In this document: one piece after another, positions 34,513 to 43,397 of the stretch
Layout: the number at the start of each line of letters is the position of its first letter
How positions within the stretch are numbered: position 1 is the first letter of the stretch
Assembly (NCBI RefSeq): GCF_004795835.1
Contig: NZ_CP039249.1
Span: 864,501 to 928,500 of the forward strand
Reading direction: 5' to 3'
Length of the DNA: 64,000 nucleotides
Source: Sphingomonas sp. PAMC26645
Lineage (GTDB): Bacteria > Pseudomonadota > Alphaproteobacteria > Sphingomonadales > Sphingomonadaceae
Made by a program: the position numbers and the translations under genes
The notes under the pieces: model-generated
The model's input: the letters and a program-made list of their open reading frames with translations, nothing else
Told to the model about the DNA's origin: nothing
Databases searched by the model: none

Positions 34513-35810
34513 GCCGAGGCTGCCCAGTTCTGGACGCTGCCGATATCGTCGCCCTGCTCGCGCGCCTTGGCGAGGCGGTAGCGCAACGTGCGCTCGGAAA
34601 TGCCGAGGCGCTTGGCGGTTTCGATACGGCTGCCGTTGCACGCCTTGAGCGTCTCGCGGATCGCCGCGAACTCACTCATCTGGACGATGTTGCCGAGCGT
34701 CTCTGGCTCCGCAGGCGGTGCGACCGGTGCGATCGGCGTCACCACCGCGGTACGCTGGAACGTCATCGTCACCGGGCGGTCGAACACAATGTGGTTCGCC
34801 TCGATCGTATCGCCGCCGCAGAACAGCAGCGCGCGCTGGATCACGTTCTCCAGCTCGCGGACGTTGCCCGGCCAGCCGTGCAGCATCAGCAGCTCGATCG
34901 CCGCATGGCTCGGCCAGGGAATGACGTTGCGGCTGCCGGCGTGACGCAGGATCAGCGTCGCGGCGAGCGCGGGAATGTCCTGGGGGCGCTCGGCCAGCGA
35001 CTTGGTCGCGAGCGGGAACACGGCAAGGCGGTAATAGAGATCGGCGCGAAAGCGGCCGGCGGCGACTTCGGCGTGAAGATCGCGGTTGGCGCAGGCGATC
35101 ACGCGGACGTCGATTGGCTGCGGCACAGATGCGCCGAGCGGCACGACCTCGCGCTCCTGCAACACGCGGAGGAGCTTCGCCTGCAACTGGAGCGGCATCT
35201 CGGCGATTTCGTCCAACAAAATCGTGCCGCCATTGGCTGCGCGGAAGAATCCGTCGCCGCCGGATGACGCGCCGGTGAACGCACCCTTCTGGTGACCGAA
35301 CAGGAGGGCCTCGAGCATCGATTCGGGGAGCGCAGCACAGTTGATCGCGATGAACGGCTTGTCCTTCCGCGCGGAGCCATTGTGGATGGCGCGGGCGAGC
35401 ACCTCCTTGCCGGTGCCGGTCGGTCCGTTGATCAGCACGGTGATGTCGGCGGTGGCGACGCGCTCCGCGAGGGCGAGCAGCGCGAGCGACTCAGGGTCGG
35501 CGGCAGTCGGCATTTCCGGGCCACCGATCAGGGCACGGGCGAAGCCGTTGCCGACCGCGGTATCCTCGGCGGCAAAGCTGATCCGCGCCGGTGCGCCAGC
35601 ACGCGACGGGGTCACTTCGCGCCCTTCGCAACCGATCACCACGGTGCGGGCAGGGGCGGTGATGCCTTCGCCGTCCGCAACCAGGAAGAGGTCGTTCGCG
35701 CCGGGCTGTGCAGTCTCGAACGAGCCCACGCCGAAGCCCTGCGCACGCAATGACGAAACAAGCGCGTATTTCCGCGAAGTGACTGCAGCCGATGGAAAAA
35801 TTGAACGCAT
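34509..35810 (-). CDS. Sigma-54-dependent flagellar transcriptional activator (FlbD/FleQ-like)
   Basis: Enhancer-binding activator of 433 residues that would open the sigma-54 promoters in this cluster. An unusual about 100-residue N-terminus has no clear receiver Asp. The AAA+ domain follows, with Walker A GPTGTGKE (129-136), the sigma-54-contact loop GAFTGA (176-181) and LLDEIAEMPLQLQAKLLRV. The C-terminal Fis-type helix-turn-helix reads ACNGSRIETAKRLGISERTL. Its place at the head of the fliEFGHIJ operon matches FlbD-type regulators. The ATG at 35810 is chosen because the upstream codons look non-coding. Confidence 0.92.
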   Translation of the reverse strand: MRSIFPSAAVTSRKYALVSSLRAQGFGVGSFETAQPGANDLFLVADGEGITAPARTVVIGCEGREVTPSRAGAPARISFAAEDTAVGNGFARALIGGPEMPTAADPESLALLALAERVATADITVLINGPTGTGKEVLARAIHNGSARKDKPFIAINCAALPESMLEALLFGHQKGAFTGASSGGDGFFRAANGGTILLDEIAEMPLQLQAKLLRVLQEREVVPLGASVPQPIDVRVIACANRDLHAEVAAGRFRADLYYRLAVFPLATKSLAERPQDIPALAATLILRHAGSRNVIPWPSHAAIELLMLHGWPGNVRELENVIQRALLFCGGDTIEANHIVFDRPVTMTFQRTAVVTPIAPVAPPAEPETLGNIVQMSEFAAIRETLKACNGSRIETAKRLGISERTLRYRLAKAREQGDDIGSVQNWAASA

Positions 35811-35851
35811 GGAGTTCCCCCTGAACGATTCGGGGAATGCAGCATTGGTGG

Positions 35852-35866
35852 TAAACGCGCGGTTAA
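35852..35866 (-). promoter_or_regulatory. Possible CtrA-like site upstream of the flagellar activator
   Basis: Minus strand TTAA-CCGCGCG-TTTA (35866 to 35852), followed by C. The CtrA consensus is TTAA-N7-TTAA(C), so there is one mismatch. It lies 42-56 bases before the activator's ATG, where no sigma-54 or sigma-28 match was found. CtrA commonly sits at the top of flagellar cascades in alphaproteobacteria; this is a weak, single-site candidate. Confidence 0.3.
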
Positions 35867-35999
35867 ACCCTGCCGCCCCCGGCAGATTATTTCCGGGCGC
35901 GTCTCCGCGGGCACACTGGCGCGCGCTCGGACGCACGATCGCGCGCGCGTGCCCACGTACGGGCGTGTGCGAAGCCCGGCCCCGGCTGCATTTTTTCGC

Positions 36000-36026
36000 T
36001 TAAGTCCGTCCCGAACCGGCCGTTAC
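36000..36026 (+). promoter_or_regulatory. Sigma-28 (FliA) promoter of flagellin gene 1
   Basis: TTAAGTCC (36000-36007), 11 bases, GCCGTTAC (36019-36026). It is almost identical to the site before the second flagellin. The start would be near 36033, giving a leader of about 60 bases. Confidence 0.82.
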
Positions 36027-36094
36027 CCACTTTGACGGATCGGCACTTCGCCATGGGGGCGGCGCGGATCGTCGAAGATCACGGAGATTTCGCA

Positions 36095-36994
36095 ATGACT
36101 GTCATCGGTACCAACATCTCGGCGCTGCGCGCGACCAACGCTTCGACCAAGGCATCGGGCTTGCTCGCAACCTCGATGGAGCGCCTGTCGACCGGCAAGC
36201 GCATCAATTCGGCCAAGGACGACGCCGCCGGCCTCGCCATCTCGTCGTCGATGACGTCGCAGATCAAGGGCATGAACCAGGGCATCCGCAACGCCAATGA
36301 CGGCATCTCGATGGCGCAGACCGCAGAGGGCGCGCTCGACGAGGTCACGAACAATCTGCAGCGCATGCGCGAGCTGGAAGTGCAGAAGACCAACGGCACC
36401 TATTCGTCGAGCGATATCTCGAACATCAAGCTTGAGCAGGATGCACTGGCCAAGCAGATCACTAACGTCCTGGGCAACACGACATTCAACGGTGTGAAGT
36501 TGTTCGACGGCAGCGCCGGCGGTACGCCTGCAGTCGTCGGCACCGGAACGACCGCCGCCCCACAGACCGCGGCCGTTGCCGGAACGGGCAAGGTCTCGAT
36601 CCAGGCGGGCGCCAACGCGTCCGATTCGATCACGCTCGACCTGGGTTCGAACCTGACGGGCACCGCTGCTTCCGGTGGCATCGGCGGCGTGGTCAGCGGA
36701 TCGGCCGCCGCCGCATCGACGTCGACGAGCCTTGCCGATTATGATACGGCCATCGCCAACGTCTCCAACCGTCGCGCCTCGCTTGGCGCGTCGCAGAACC
36801 AGCTGCAGTCGGCCGTCAACAACCTGACGTCGAATTCGACCAACCTGTCGGACGCCAAGAGCCGCATCGAAGACACCGATTTCTCGGCAGAGACCACTGC
36901 GCTCGCGAAGGCACAGATCCTGAGCCAGGCATCGACCGCCATGCTCAGCCAAGCGAACCAGAGCCAGCAGAGCGTGTTGAAGCTCCTCGGCTAA
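36095..36994 (+). CDS. fliC: Flagellin 1
   Basis: Filament subunit of 299 residues. The conserved coiled-coil ends are intact: N-terminal [17 protein letters not shown] with [20 protein letters not shown], and C-terminal [15 protein letters not shown] with ending [14 protein letters not shown]. The variable surface domain (about 150-215, Gly/Thr/Ala-rich) is small. GGAG lies 8 bases before the ATG. An in-frame extension upstream is open but its differences from the same stretch before flagellin 2 are all amino-acid-changing, so it is a leader, not coding. Transcription is from the sigma-28 site at 36000. Confidence 0.96.
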   Translation: MTVIGTNISALRATNASTKASGLLATSMERLSTGKRINSAKDDAAGLAISSSMTSQIKGMNQGIRNANDGISMAQTAEGALDEVTNNLQRMRELEVQKTNGTYSSSDISNIKLEQDALAKQITNVLGNTTFNGVKLFDGSAGGTPAVVGTGTTAAPQTAAVAGTGKVSIQAGANASDSITLDLGSNLTGTAASGGIGGVVSGSAAAASTSTSLADYDTAIANVSNRRASLGASQNQLQSAVNNLTSNSTNLSDAKSRIEDTDFSAETTALAKAQILSQASTAMLSQANQSQQSVLKLLG

Positions 36995-37073
36995 TCCCTC
37001 TTTCGGCGCCGGCACCGCCCCCCTTGGGTGACGGCGCCGATAGACGTCGCCGCATGCATCATGCGCGTGAGAG

Positions 37074-37102
37074 CCCCCGGCAGCATCCGCTGTCGGGGGT
37101 TT
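37074..37102 (+). terminator. Intrinsic terminator after flagellin 1
   Basis: CCCCCGGCAG (37074-37083), loop CATCCG, CTGTCGGGGG (37090-37099), with one G-U pair, followed by TTT. It lies 80 bases past the fliC1 stop. Confidence 0.7.
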
Positions 37103-37180
37103 CGTCCGTTAGGCACGGCGCGTTGCCCTGCAAGATACTGTAAACCATAAGAAAAAACGGCAGAATTTGGCCGGTCACGT

Positions 37181-37207
37181 TTAAGTTCGATGCGATCCCG
37201 CCGTTAC
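37181..37207 (+). promoter_or_regulatory. Sigma-28 (FliA) promoter of flagellin gene 2
   Basis: TTAAGTTC (37181-37188), 11 bases, GCCGTTAC (37200-37207). It has the same -10 as flagellin 1 and one difference in the -35. Confidence 0.82.
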
Positions 37208-37275
37208 TTCTTATGGCGGCACGGCCCTTCGCCACGGGGGCGGCGGGGATCGCCGAAGATCACTGGAGTTTCACA

Positions 37276-38169
37276 ATGACTGTCATCGGCACGAACGTTT
37301 CCGCGCTGCGCGCGACCAATGCCTCGACCAAGGCGTCGAACCTGCTCGCAACTTCGATGGAGCGGCTGTCGACCGGCAAGCGCATCAATTCGGCCAAGGA
37401 CGATGCAGCCGGCCTCGCCATTTCGTCGTCGATGACGTCGCAGATCAAGGGCATGAATCAGGGCGTCCGCAACGCGAACGACGGCATCTCGATGGCACAG
37501 ACCGCTGAGGGCGCGCTCGACGAGGTCAGCAACAACCTGCAGCGCATGCGCGAGCTGGAAGTGCAGAAGAGCAACGGCACTTATTCGACCAGCGACATCG
37601 CCAACATCAAGACCGAGCAGGATGCGCTCGCCAAGCAGATCTCGAACGTGCTGACCAACACAACGTTCAACGGCGTGAAGCTGTTCGACGGCAAGCCCGG
37701 CGCAACCGCCAACGACCCTACGGTTGCCAAGACGGTCAATATCCAGGCGGGTGCAAACGCCGCTGATGCGATTAGCCTCAATCTCGGGACAAGCCTGAGT
37801 GAGGTCGCAACCGGCACGGGCGCCTCGTTGACTGGCGGCGGTGTAGGCACCGTCGTTGTCGCCACGACGGCCAACAGCACCACGACCATCGCTTCGGGCG
37901 GCACGCTTCAGAACTACGACGACGCGATCTCGCTCGTCTCGAACCGTCGTGCCTCGCTTGGCGCGTCGCAGAACCAGCTGCAGTCGGCGGTCAACAACTT
38001 GACCTCGAACGCGACCAACCTGTCGGACGCGAAGAGCCGTATCGAAGATACCGACTTCTCGGCAGAGACCACCGCGCTCGCCAAGGCACAGATCCTGAGC
38101 CAGGCATCGACCGCGATGCTGAGCCAGGCGAACCAGAGCCAGCAGAGCGTGCTGAAGCTTCTGGGTTAA
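37276..38169 (+). CDS. fliC: Flagellin 2
   Basis: Second filament subunit of 297 residues, near-identical to flagellin 1 over the first about 150 and last about 85 residues and different in the short middle domain. The N-terminus reads [17 protein letters not shown] and the last residues match flagellin 1. GGAG lies 8 bases upstream. It has its own sigma-28 promoter and its own terminator, so the two flagellins can be made independently. Tandem duplication with conserved ends suggests both enter one filament. Confidence 0.96.
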   Translation: MTVIGTNVSALRATNASTKASNLLATSMERLSTGKRINSAKDDAAGLAISSSMTSQIKGMNQGVRNANDGISMAQTAEGALDEVSNNLQRMRELEVQKSNGTYSTSDIANIKTEQDALAKQISNVLTNTTFNGVKLFDGKPGATANDPTVAKTVNIQAGANAADAISLNLGTSLSEVATGTGASLTGGGVGTVVVATTANSTTTIASGGTLQNYDDAISLVSNRRASLGASQNQLQSAVNNLTSNATNLSDAKSRIEDTDFSAETTALAKAQILSQASTAMLSQANQSQQSVLKLLG

Positions 38170-38254
38170 TCCGGACCGGCACCGGCACCAGCCCCCCGCA
38201 GGGTGACGGTGCCGGTCGGACCCGCCTCGCTTCCCCGAAGCGCGAGCGGGAAAG

Positions 38255-38284
38255 ACCCCGGTGGCGCAAGCTGCCGGGGTTTTT
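38255..38284 (+). terminator. Intrinsic terminator after flagellin 2
   Basis: ACCCCGG (38255-38261) pairs with CCGGGGT (38274-38280) around a 12-base loop, followed by TTTT. Another hairpin (CCCGC...GCGGG, about 38221-38250) precedes it. Confidence 0.7.
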
Positions 38285-38425
38285 GCATGTTTGCGGGCGA
38301 TCGAGGAAAGGCGTTATCGTGGCCCCATAGCGTGCAACTGGTCTGCACGTGGAGGTTAGGCGTACACTGTCCTCCTCTGTGTGTGCCAGTACCGGCGTCG
38401 CAGCATAGGCTGGTTGGGAAGAGCG

Positions 38426-39166
38426 ATGACGGCATTGCACGGAAAGATCGCTTTGGTGATCGGCGGGACGCGCGGCATAGGGGCCGCGATCACACGCCGC
38501 CTCGCTGCCGATGGCGCGTCGCTGGCGGTGATCTATCGATCGCGTGCGGACGATGCGCGACAGTTCGTTCGCGGAATGGAGGACGGTGGACGCGCGCTCT
38601 TCGCGGTTCAGGCCGATGTGAGCGATGCCACCGCGTTGCGCGCCGCGATCGACACGGTGATCGCGCGCTACGGCACGGTCGATATCCTGGTGAACGTCGC
38701 GGGCATGTCTGAGAACGGCACGCTTGCGAGCTATGCCGACGATGCGTTCGACCGGGTGTTTGCGGTCAACGTCCGTGCGCCGTTCATTGCCGCGCAGCGG
38801 GTTGCAGCTGCGATGTCTACCGGCGGACGGATCATAACGGTCGGCAGCATCGTCGCCGACCGTGCGCCCGGCGAGGGCGTTACGCTCTATGCCGCCAGCA
38901 AATCGGCGCTTGCTGGCATGACCCGGGGTCTGGCGCGCGATCTCGGCGCGCGCGGCATCACCGCAAACCTGGTGCAGCCGGGACCGGTCGACACAGAACG
39001 CAATCCTGCCGACGGTCCCAATGCGGAGGCGAACAGGGCGCCGCTTGCAATCCGCCGGCACGGCACGCCCGACGAGGTGGCCGGGCTGGTCGCCTATCTC
39101 GCATCGGACGAAGCGGGGTTCATCACGGGCGCTGTGTATAACATCGACGGCGGCTGGAGCGCGTGA
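38426..39166 (+). CDS. SDR family oxidoreductase (3-oxoacyl-ACP reductase-like)
   Basis: A 246-residue classical SDR: GGTRGIGAAIT for cofactor binding, NVAG where NNAG is usual, catalytic Ser in VGSIVAD, YAASK as the YxxxK pair, and the typical C-terminus ITGAVYNIDGGWS. It is closest in style to FabG-like reductases. It stands alone between the flagellin terminator and convergent fliA, and nothing ties it to motility; a role in making a sugar or lipid for filament modification is possible but unsupported. Confidence 0.88.
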   Translation: MTALHGKIALVIGGTRGIGAAITRRLAADGASLAVIYRSRADDARQFVRGMEDGGRALFAVQADVSDATALRAAIDTVIARYGTVDILVNVAGMSENGTLASYADDAFDRVFAVNVRAPFIAAQRVAAAMSTGGRIITVGSIVADRAPGEGVTLYAASKSALAGMTRGLARDLGARGITANLVQPGPVDTERNPADGPNAEANRAPLAIRRHGTPDEVAGLVAYLASDEAGFITGAVYNIDGGWSA

Positions 39167-39201
39167 AGGGGCATGCTTTGAAGCTTTGCCCATCAGTCGC
39201 T

Positions 39202-39951
39202 CTATAGCGCTCGGGCGAGTGCCTTCTTCAGTTTCGCATGCGCGGACGCCTTGATCTGGCAGACGCGGGCCGAACCGACACCGAAGACTTCGCCGATCTC
39301 CTCGAGGTTGAGTTCCTCGACGTAATAGAGCTGGATCACTTGCGCTTCGCGTTCCGGCAAGGCGGTGATCGCGGCGATCAGGGCTTCGCGCATGTCGCTG
39401 TCGGCGAGCTGCTCGAACGCGTCCGGGGTGTCGTCGGCGAACCAGGGGAGGTCGTCCGCATACATCTCGTCGATCGAGTCGAAGCGGATCGAGTCGGCGG
39501 TGACGTAGTCCGTGCGGAGTTTCTCGATCGTGACGCCGATATGGTCTGCGATTATGTCTTCTCCGGGAGCCTTGCCGGTGCGGGCGGTCAGCGTCGAGAT
39601 GGCCTCGGCGTACTGGCGGCGGCGGCGCATTGCGCCTCGCGTCGACGTCGCCTGGCGGCGGAGTTCGTCGATCATGCTGCCGCGCAGGCGGGTGATCAGG
39701 TAGGTCTTGAACGGCATGCCGCGCTCGTCGAAATTCGCCGCGGCTTCGACCAGTGCCACGAGGCCGACCTGGATCAGATCCTCGACCTCGACGCTGCTGC
39801 TCATGCTGCCGTGGACGTGCCAGGCGATCCGGCGGACCAGCGGGAGATGCTGTTTGACGAGCTGGTCCGCGTCGCCGCCGGGGCGTTGATGGGGCCGATA
39901 GGTCAAGGGTTGGGCGTCTTCGAAGGCGCCGCGCATCGGGAGGGCGCTCAT
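39202..39951 (-). CDS. fliA: Flagellar sigma factor FliA (sigma-28)
   Basis: Alternative sigma factor for late flagellar genes; 249 residues. Region 2 is present (HLPLVRRIAWHV, VEVEDLIQVGLVALVEAAAN, MPFKTYLITRLRGSMIDELR), then region 3 and region 4 with LPEREAQVIQLYYVEELNLE and GSARVCQIKASA as the -35-binding helix-turn-helix. It should read the four sigma-28-like promoters in this window and be inhibited by FlgM (43384). The ATG at 39951 overlaps the flhA stop (ATGA). Confidence 0.96.
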   Translation of the reverse strand: MSALPMRGAFEDAQPLTYRPHQRPGGDADQLVKQHLPLVRRIAWHVHGSMSSSVEVEDLIQVGLVALVEAAANFDERGMPFKTYLITRLRGSMIDELRRQATSTRGAMRRRRQYAEAISTLTARTGKAPGEDIIADHIGVTIEKLRTDYVTADSIRFDSIDEMYADDLPWFADDTPDAFEQLADSDMREALIAAITALPEREAQVIQLYYVEELNLEEIGEVFGVGSARVCQIKASAHAKLKKALARAL

Positions 39952-42008
39952 GCCGCCAGCGCCTGTTGCGAGGCACCGATGACCGCGACGACTTCGACCG
40001 CCTTCTCCTCGGGTACTTCGAAGAACGACATGACCGGCGTATCGGGCAGGCACGTCCGCACGAGCTTGCGGATCGCGATGCGGATGGTCGGCTGGACGAC
40101 CAGCGCGAACGGTTTCGCCTCCGCGATCAGCGGCTCGGCGGCGCGTTGCAGCGCCTCGACGATGCGGCGGCCGAGATCGGGTTCGATGACGTGGCGGCGC
40201 GATTGATCGGCGCGCATCGCCTGGCCGAGCAGACCTTCCAATTGACCCTCCAACGTCATGACGCGCAGCGGTTCGCGCACGCCGCACAGTTTCTGGATGA
40301 TGAGCGCGCCGAGCTCGGGACGGATCGTCTCGATGATCTCCTCGGCGTCCTGCGTACGCTGCGCGGCGACCGCGATGGCCCCTGCAATGCGGCGGAATTC
40401 CTTGAGCGGCACGTTCTCCGCGAGCAGGCCTTTCAGGACCTGCGTCAGCGTCGTGATCGGCAGCGGCGCGAGTGCGGCGACCAGTTGCGCGGCGCGCTCC
40501 TTGAGGCCGTCGAGCAGTGCCTGCACCTCGTCCTGGCCAAGCAGTTCGGCCGCGTTCTGGCCGAGCAGATGGTTGAGATGCGTCGCCATCACCGTGCCGG
40601 GATCGACCACGAGATAACCCGCACCGGTCGCGGCATCGGCGTCGCCTGCATCGACCCAGGTCGCGTCGAGCCCGAAGGTCGGATCCTTGACCTTCTTGCC
40701 GAACAGGTCGCCGAACGCCTGCCCCGTATCGAGCGCGAGCATCTCGTCGGGCGACACGGTGTCCTCGCCGACGACGACGCCGTTGACGAGGATGCGGTAG
40801 ACGTACGGCGCGAGGTTGATGTCGTCGCGGACGCGGACCTGCGGCACGACGAAGCCGAGTTCCTTCGACAGCTGGCGACGGACGCCGGTGATCCGTCCCA
40901 TCAACGGCGAGCCGCGACGCTCGTCGGCGAGCGGCACCAGGCCGTAGCCGATGTCGAGATTGACCTGCATGCCATCCGTAACTTCCTCCCAGCCGATCTT
41001 CGACTGGTCGATCGTCTCGACGGGGACGACCACGACGGGGGCAGGGCGGCGCTCGATCTGACGCAGCTTCCACGCGGCGAACCCGGCGATCGCCGCGGCG
41101 GGCAGGATCACCATGTGCGGCATGCCGGGCAGGATGCCGAGCAGCGCGAGGATCACTGCGACGGGTGTCCAGGTGCGGGGCGACCCGAACTGGCCGCCGA
41201 TCTGGCCGGCGAGATCCTTGTCGGAGGTGACGCGCGTGACGATCGAGGCGGCCGCGATCGACAGCATCAGGCTCGGCAGCTGCGCGACGAGCGCGTCGCC
41301 GATCGCGAGCAGGATGTAATTGTGTGCGGCGTCGGCGATCGTCATGCCGTGGCTGACGGGGCCGAGGATCAGGCCGCCGATGATGTTGGCGGCGAGGATC
41401 AGCATGGCGGCGACCGCATCGCCCTTCACGAACTTCGACGAGCCGTCCATCGAGCCGTAGAAATCGGCTTCGGTCGAGACTTCGACGCGGCGTGCTTTCG
41501 CTTCGTCGGGGGTGATGAGGCCCGCGTTGAGGTCGGCGTCGATCGCCATCTGCTTGCCGGGGAGCGCGTCGAGCGTGAAGCGCGCGCTGACTTCGGACAC
41601 GCGGCCGGCGCCCTTGGTCACGACGATCATGTTGATGATCATCAGGATCGCGAACACGAAGATGCCGACGACGTAATCGCCGCCGATCAGGAACGTGCCG
41701 AACGCCTCGATGACGTGACCCGCCGCGCTTTCGCCCTCGTGGCCATGGACCAGCACGATGCGGGTCGAGGCGACGTTGAGGCCTAGGCGGAAGAGGGTGG
41801 CGAACAGGAGAACGGTCGGGAAGGCGGAGAAATCGAGCGGCTTCTGCGCGTTGAGCGCGACCATCAGCACCGCGAGGCTGATCGCGATGTTCGCCACGAA
41901 GAAGATGTCGAGCATGAATGCCGGGATCGGCACGACCATGACGAGCACGAGCAGCAGGATCGCGAGCGGCAGGACCGACGCGCGCGCATTGGAGAGGATG
42001 CGGTTCAT
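39948..42008 (-). CDS. flhA: Flagellar type III export protein FlhA
   Basis: Proton-driven export-gate protein of 686 residues, standard length. About eight N-terminal membrane helices (to about residue 310) include the FHIPEP-family segment with DALPGKQMAIDADLNAGLI, and the soluble C-terminal docking domain contains VRVRDDINLAPYVYRILVNG. The start lies 3 bases after the transglycosylase stop (TAAGCGATG), so both are expressed from the sigma-54-like site at 42905. Confidence 0.96.
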   Translation of the reverse strand: MNRILSNARASVLPLAILLLVLVMVVPIPAFMLDIFFVANIAISLAVLMVALNAQKPLDFSAFPTVLLFATLFRLGLNVASTRIVLVHGHEGESAAGHVIEAFGTFLIGGDYVVGIFVFAILMIINMIVVTKGAGRVSEVSARFTLDALPGKQMAIDADLNAGLITPDEAKARRVEVSTEADFYGSMDGSSKFVKGDAVAAMLILAANIIGGLILGPVSHGMTIADAAHNYILLAIGDALVAQLPSLMLSIAAASIVTRVTSDKDLAGQIGGQFGSPRTWTPVAVILALLGILPGMPHMVILPAAAIAGFAAWKLRQIERRPAPVVVVPVETIDQSKIGWEEVTDGMQVNLDIGYGLVPLADERRGSPLMGRITGVRRQLSKELGFVVPQVRVRDDINLAPYVYRILVNGVVVGEDTVSPDEMLALDTGQAFGDLFGKKVKDPTFGLDATWVDAGDADAATGAGYLVVDPGTVMATHLNHLLGQNAAELLGQDEVQALLDGLKERAAQLVAALAPLPITTLTQVLKGLLAENVPLKEFRRIAGAIAVAAQRTQDAEEIIETIRPELGALIIQKLCGVREPLRVMTLEGQLEGLLGQAMRADQSRRHVIEPDLGRRIVEALQRAAEPLIAEAKPFALVVQPTIRIAIRKLVRTCLPDTPVMSFFEVPEEKAVEVVAVIGASQQALAA

Positions 42009-42011
42009 CGC

Positions 42012-42869
42012 TTAGCCGCCCAGCCGTGCGAGCATCATGTACGCTAGGCGCGCGGTGTCGGGGGTCGGGCGCAGGATGCTGGCGGCGGCCTGCGTCGTCT
42101 TGCCGGTGAACCTGCCCATCGCGGTGGTCGCCCACGCCAGCGCGTCGTCGGCGCTTTCGTTGTTGCCGGTGATGACCGTGCTGCCGTTCATGTCGCCCCC
42201 CAGCTCGAGCGCCTGCGCGGCGTAGTTGGCGGGCGTCGCGGTCGCGCTTGCCCCGGCGGCGGCACCGCCGAGCTTGTCGGCGAAGCGGTCGTAGATCGCC
42301 GACAGCGTGCGCGGCTGATTGTGCGAATCGTAGAAGACGTTGTGGTTCGCGCGGGCGGCAGCGGGGAACAGCGCCGCGCCGCTCGCCTGCGGGTTGGCCT
42401 GCATCGTCTTGAGGAACTTGGTCGCGCCGCCGAGACCCATGAAGTGCGCCATGTAGAGATCGGTGCCGGACGCAGGGCGGTTCAGCGTGCCTTCGAGCGA
42501 CGCCTTGTTGTCCGAGGCGTATTCGGCGGCCATCAGCGAGGCGGCGTTGGGATCGTTGCGCAGCGCGAGGATCGCCGCCTTGGTGCCGGCATCGCCGACC
42601 GAGAGGCGGCCGCTCGACGACTGGCCGATGCTGTTCGCGGCCCACGCCATGCCGTGCTCCGCGCCGTGCTTCTTGACGACGGAGAGCCAGCTTTGTTCGA
42701 TGAACTGGTAGAGACCGGATGCGCTCGACGTGCCGGCCTTGGCGTTGGCGTTGAGCCCGCTCTCGAGCTTCGCCTGGCCCAGCAGATAGTCGAAATCCAC
42801 GCCCGTCTTGCTGCTCGCAAGCGCGATCGCGGATTGGATCCGGCCGGTAGTGATAGGATTGACGGTCAT
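42012..42869 (-). CDS. Flagellar lytic transglycosylase (SLT domain)
   Basis: Peptidoglycan hydrolase predicted to open the wall for the rod; 285 residues. The N-terminal SLT fold shows the catalytic Glu in AKLESGLNANAKA and the GLYQFIEQSWLSVVKKHG segment. FlgJ in this window has only the rod-binding domain, so this separate enzyme most likely supplies the muramidase function. No signal peptide is visible, consistent with export through the flagellar apparatus. It heads the operon transglycosylase-flhA-fliA. Confidence 0.85.
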   Translation of the reverse strand: MTVNPITTGRIQSAIALASSKTGVDFDYLLGQAKLESGLNANAKAGTSSASGLYQFIEQSWLSVVKKHGAEHGMAWAANSIGQSSSGRLSVGDAGTKAAILALRNDPNAASLMAAEYASDNKASLEGTLNRPASGTDLYMAHFMGLGGATKFLKTMQANPQASGAALFPAAARANHNVFYDSHNQPRTLSAIYDRFADKLGGAAAGASATATPANYAAQALELGGDMNGSTVITGNNESADDALAWATTAMGRFTGKTTQAAASILRPTPDTARLAYMMLARLGG

Positions 42870-42904
42870 GCCCGTGTGCGGTGCCCCTGGTTCAGGGGAT
42901 GCTC

Positions 42905-42920
42905 AGCAAGGGGCGTGCCA
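42905..42920 (-). promoter_or_regulatory. Sigma-54 promoter of transglycosylase-flhA-fliA
   Basis: Minus strand TGGCACGCCCCTTGCT, a perfect match to TGGCACG-N4-TTGCW. The predicted start near 42894 leaves 25 bases to the ATG, the same spacing as at fliK. A CCCCTG-GTT-CAGGGG hairpin (42884-42898) spans the start site. Confidence 0.85.
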
Positions 42921-42962
42921 GTTTTCGGGGTTGCCGCTACGATCGTTCGATCCGCGACGGTC

Positions 42963-43073
42963 TCCCCTTCCTGGAAGGGAGGGGCAGGGGGTGGGTTGGC
43001 CGGCTTGAGCCTCTACGGTTCGGAGTTTGCGGAAGCCGACCCACCCCTAACCCCTCCCTTCCAGGGAGGGGCG
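42963..43073. repeat. Palindromic repeat element (type A)
   Basis: Opens with TCCCCTTCCTGGAAGGGAGG, then CAGGGGGTGGGTTGGC, and closes with the inverted ACCCACCCCTAACCCCTCCC and TTCCAGGGAGGGG. It lies between the flgN stop and the sigma-54 promoter region, so it may also end flgMN transcription. Confidence 0.75.
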
Positions 43074-43079
43074 TAAGAA

Positions 43080-43397
43080 TTAAGCGTACGCCGCCCTCAA
43101 CCCCGGCCGATACCCGGCAACGGCACCGTCGCCGGTCAGGGTTTGCAGGCGGCGGCGAACATTTGCCGCCATCAGGTTCGTATAGATCCGGCAGGTCTCG
43201 TTGAGCCGGTTCGCCTCGTCGGCCAGCTCGCGGATCTCGGTGCCCGCGGGCCCGGTGCCGAGCAGCGCGACCTGTTCGATCCCGGCGAGCTTGTCCGCGG
43301 TCGCGCGCTCCAGGCTGGCGACGTCGTTCGACTTCAGCGCGGCGATCTCGGCATGCAGCGCGTCGATCACGCGGATCAGGGCATCACGCCGTTTCAT
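43080..43397 (-). CDS. flgN: FlgN-like flagellar export chaperone
   Basis: A 105-residue, mostly helical protein (ALIRVIDALHAEIAALKSND, then LADEANRLNETCRIYTNLMA) directly after flgM and overlapping it by 14 bases. FlgN escorts FlgK and FlgL to the export gate. Sequence conservation in the family is low, so the call leans on size, helical character and the flgM-flgN order. Confidence 0.75.
   Translation of the reverse strand: MKRRDALIRVIDALHAEIAALKSNDVASLERATADKLAGIEQVALLGTGPAGTEIRELADEANRLNETCRIYTNLMAANVRRRLQTLTGDGAVAGYRPGLRAAYA

Noticed and set aside
36032-36094. In-frame N-terminal extension of flagellin 1 (and 37213-37275 of flagellin 2)
   Set aside because: Flagellins start MTVIGTN; differences between the two leaders are all non-synonymous, and the ribosome-binding site sits before the internal ATG.
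37991-39976. 661-codon minus-strand frame across flagellin 2 and the SDR gene
   Set aside because: It is a shadow frame rich in Arg and Pro that crosses several real genes.
39966-41786. 606-codon open frame antisense to flhA
   Set aside because: It mirrors flhA codons in GC-rich DNA, has an Arg/Asp/His-heavy composition and no family resemblance.
39202-42645. One very long minus-strand frame joining fliA to sequence opposite flhA in another frame
   Set aside because: Only the last 249 codons are protein-like (FliA); the rest is out of frame with flhA and the transglycosylase.
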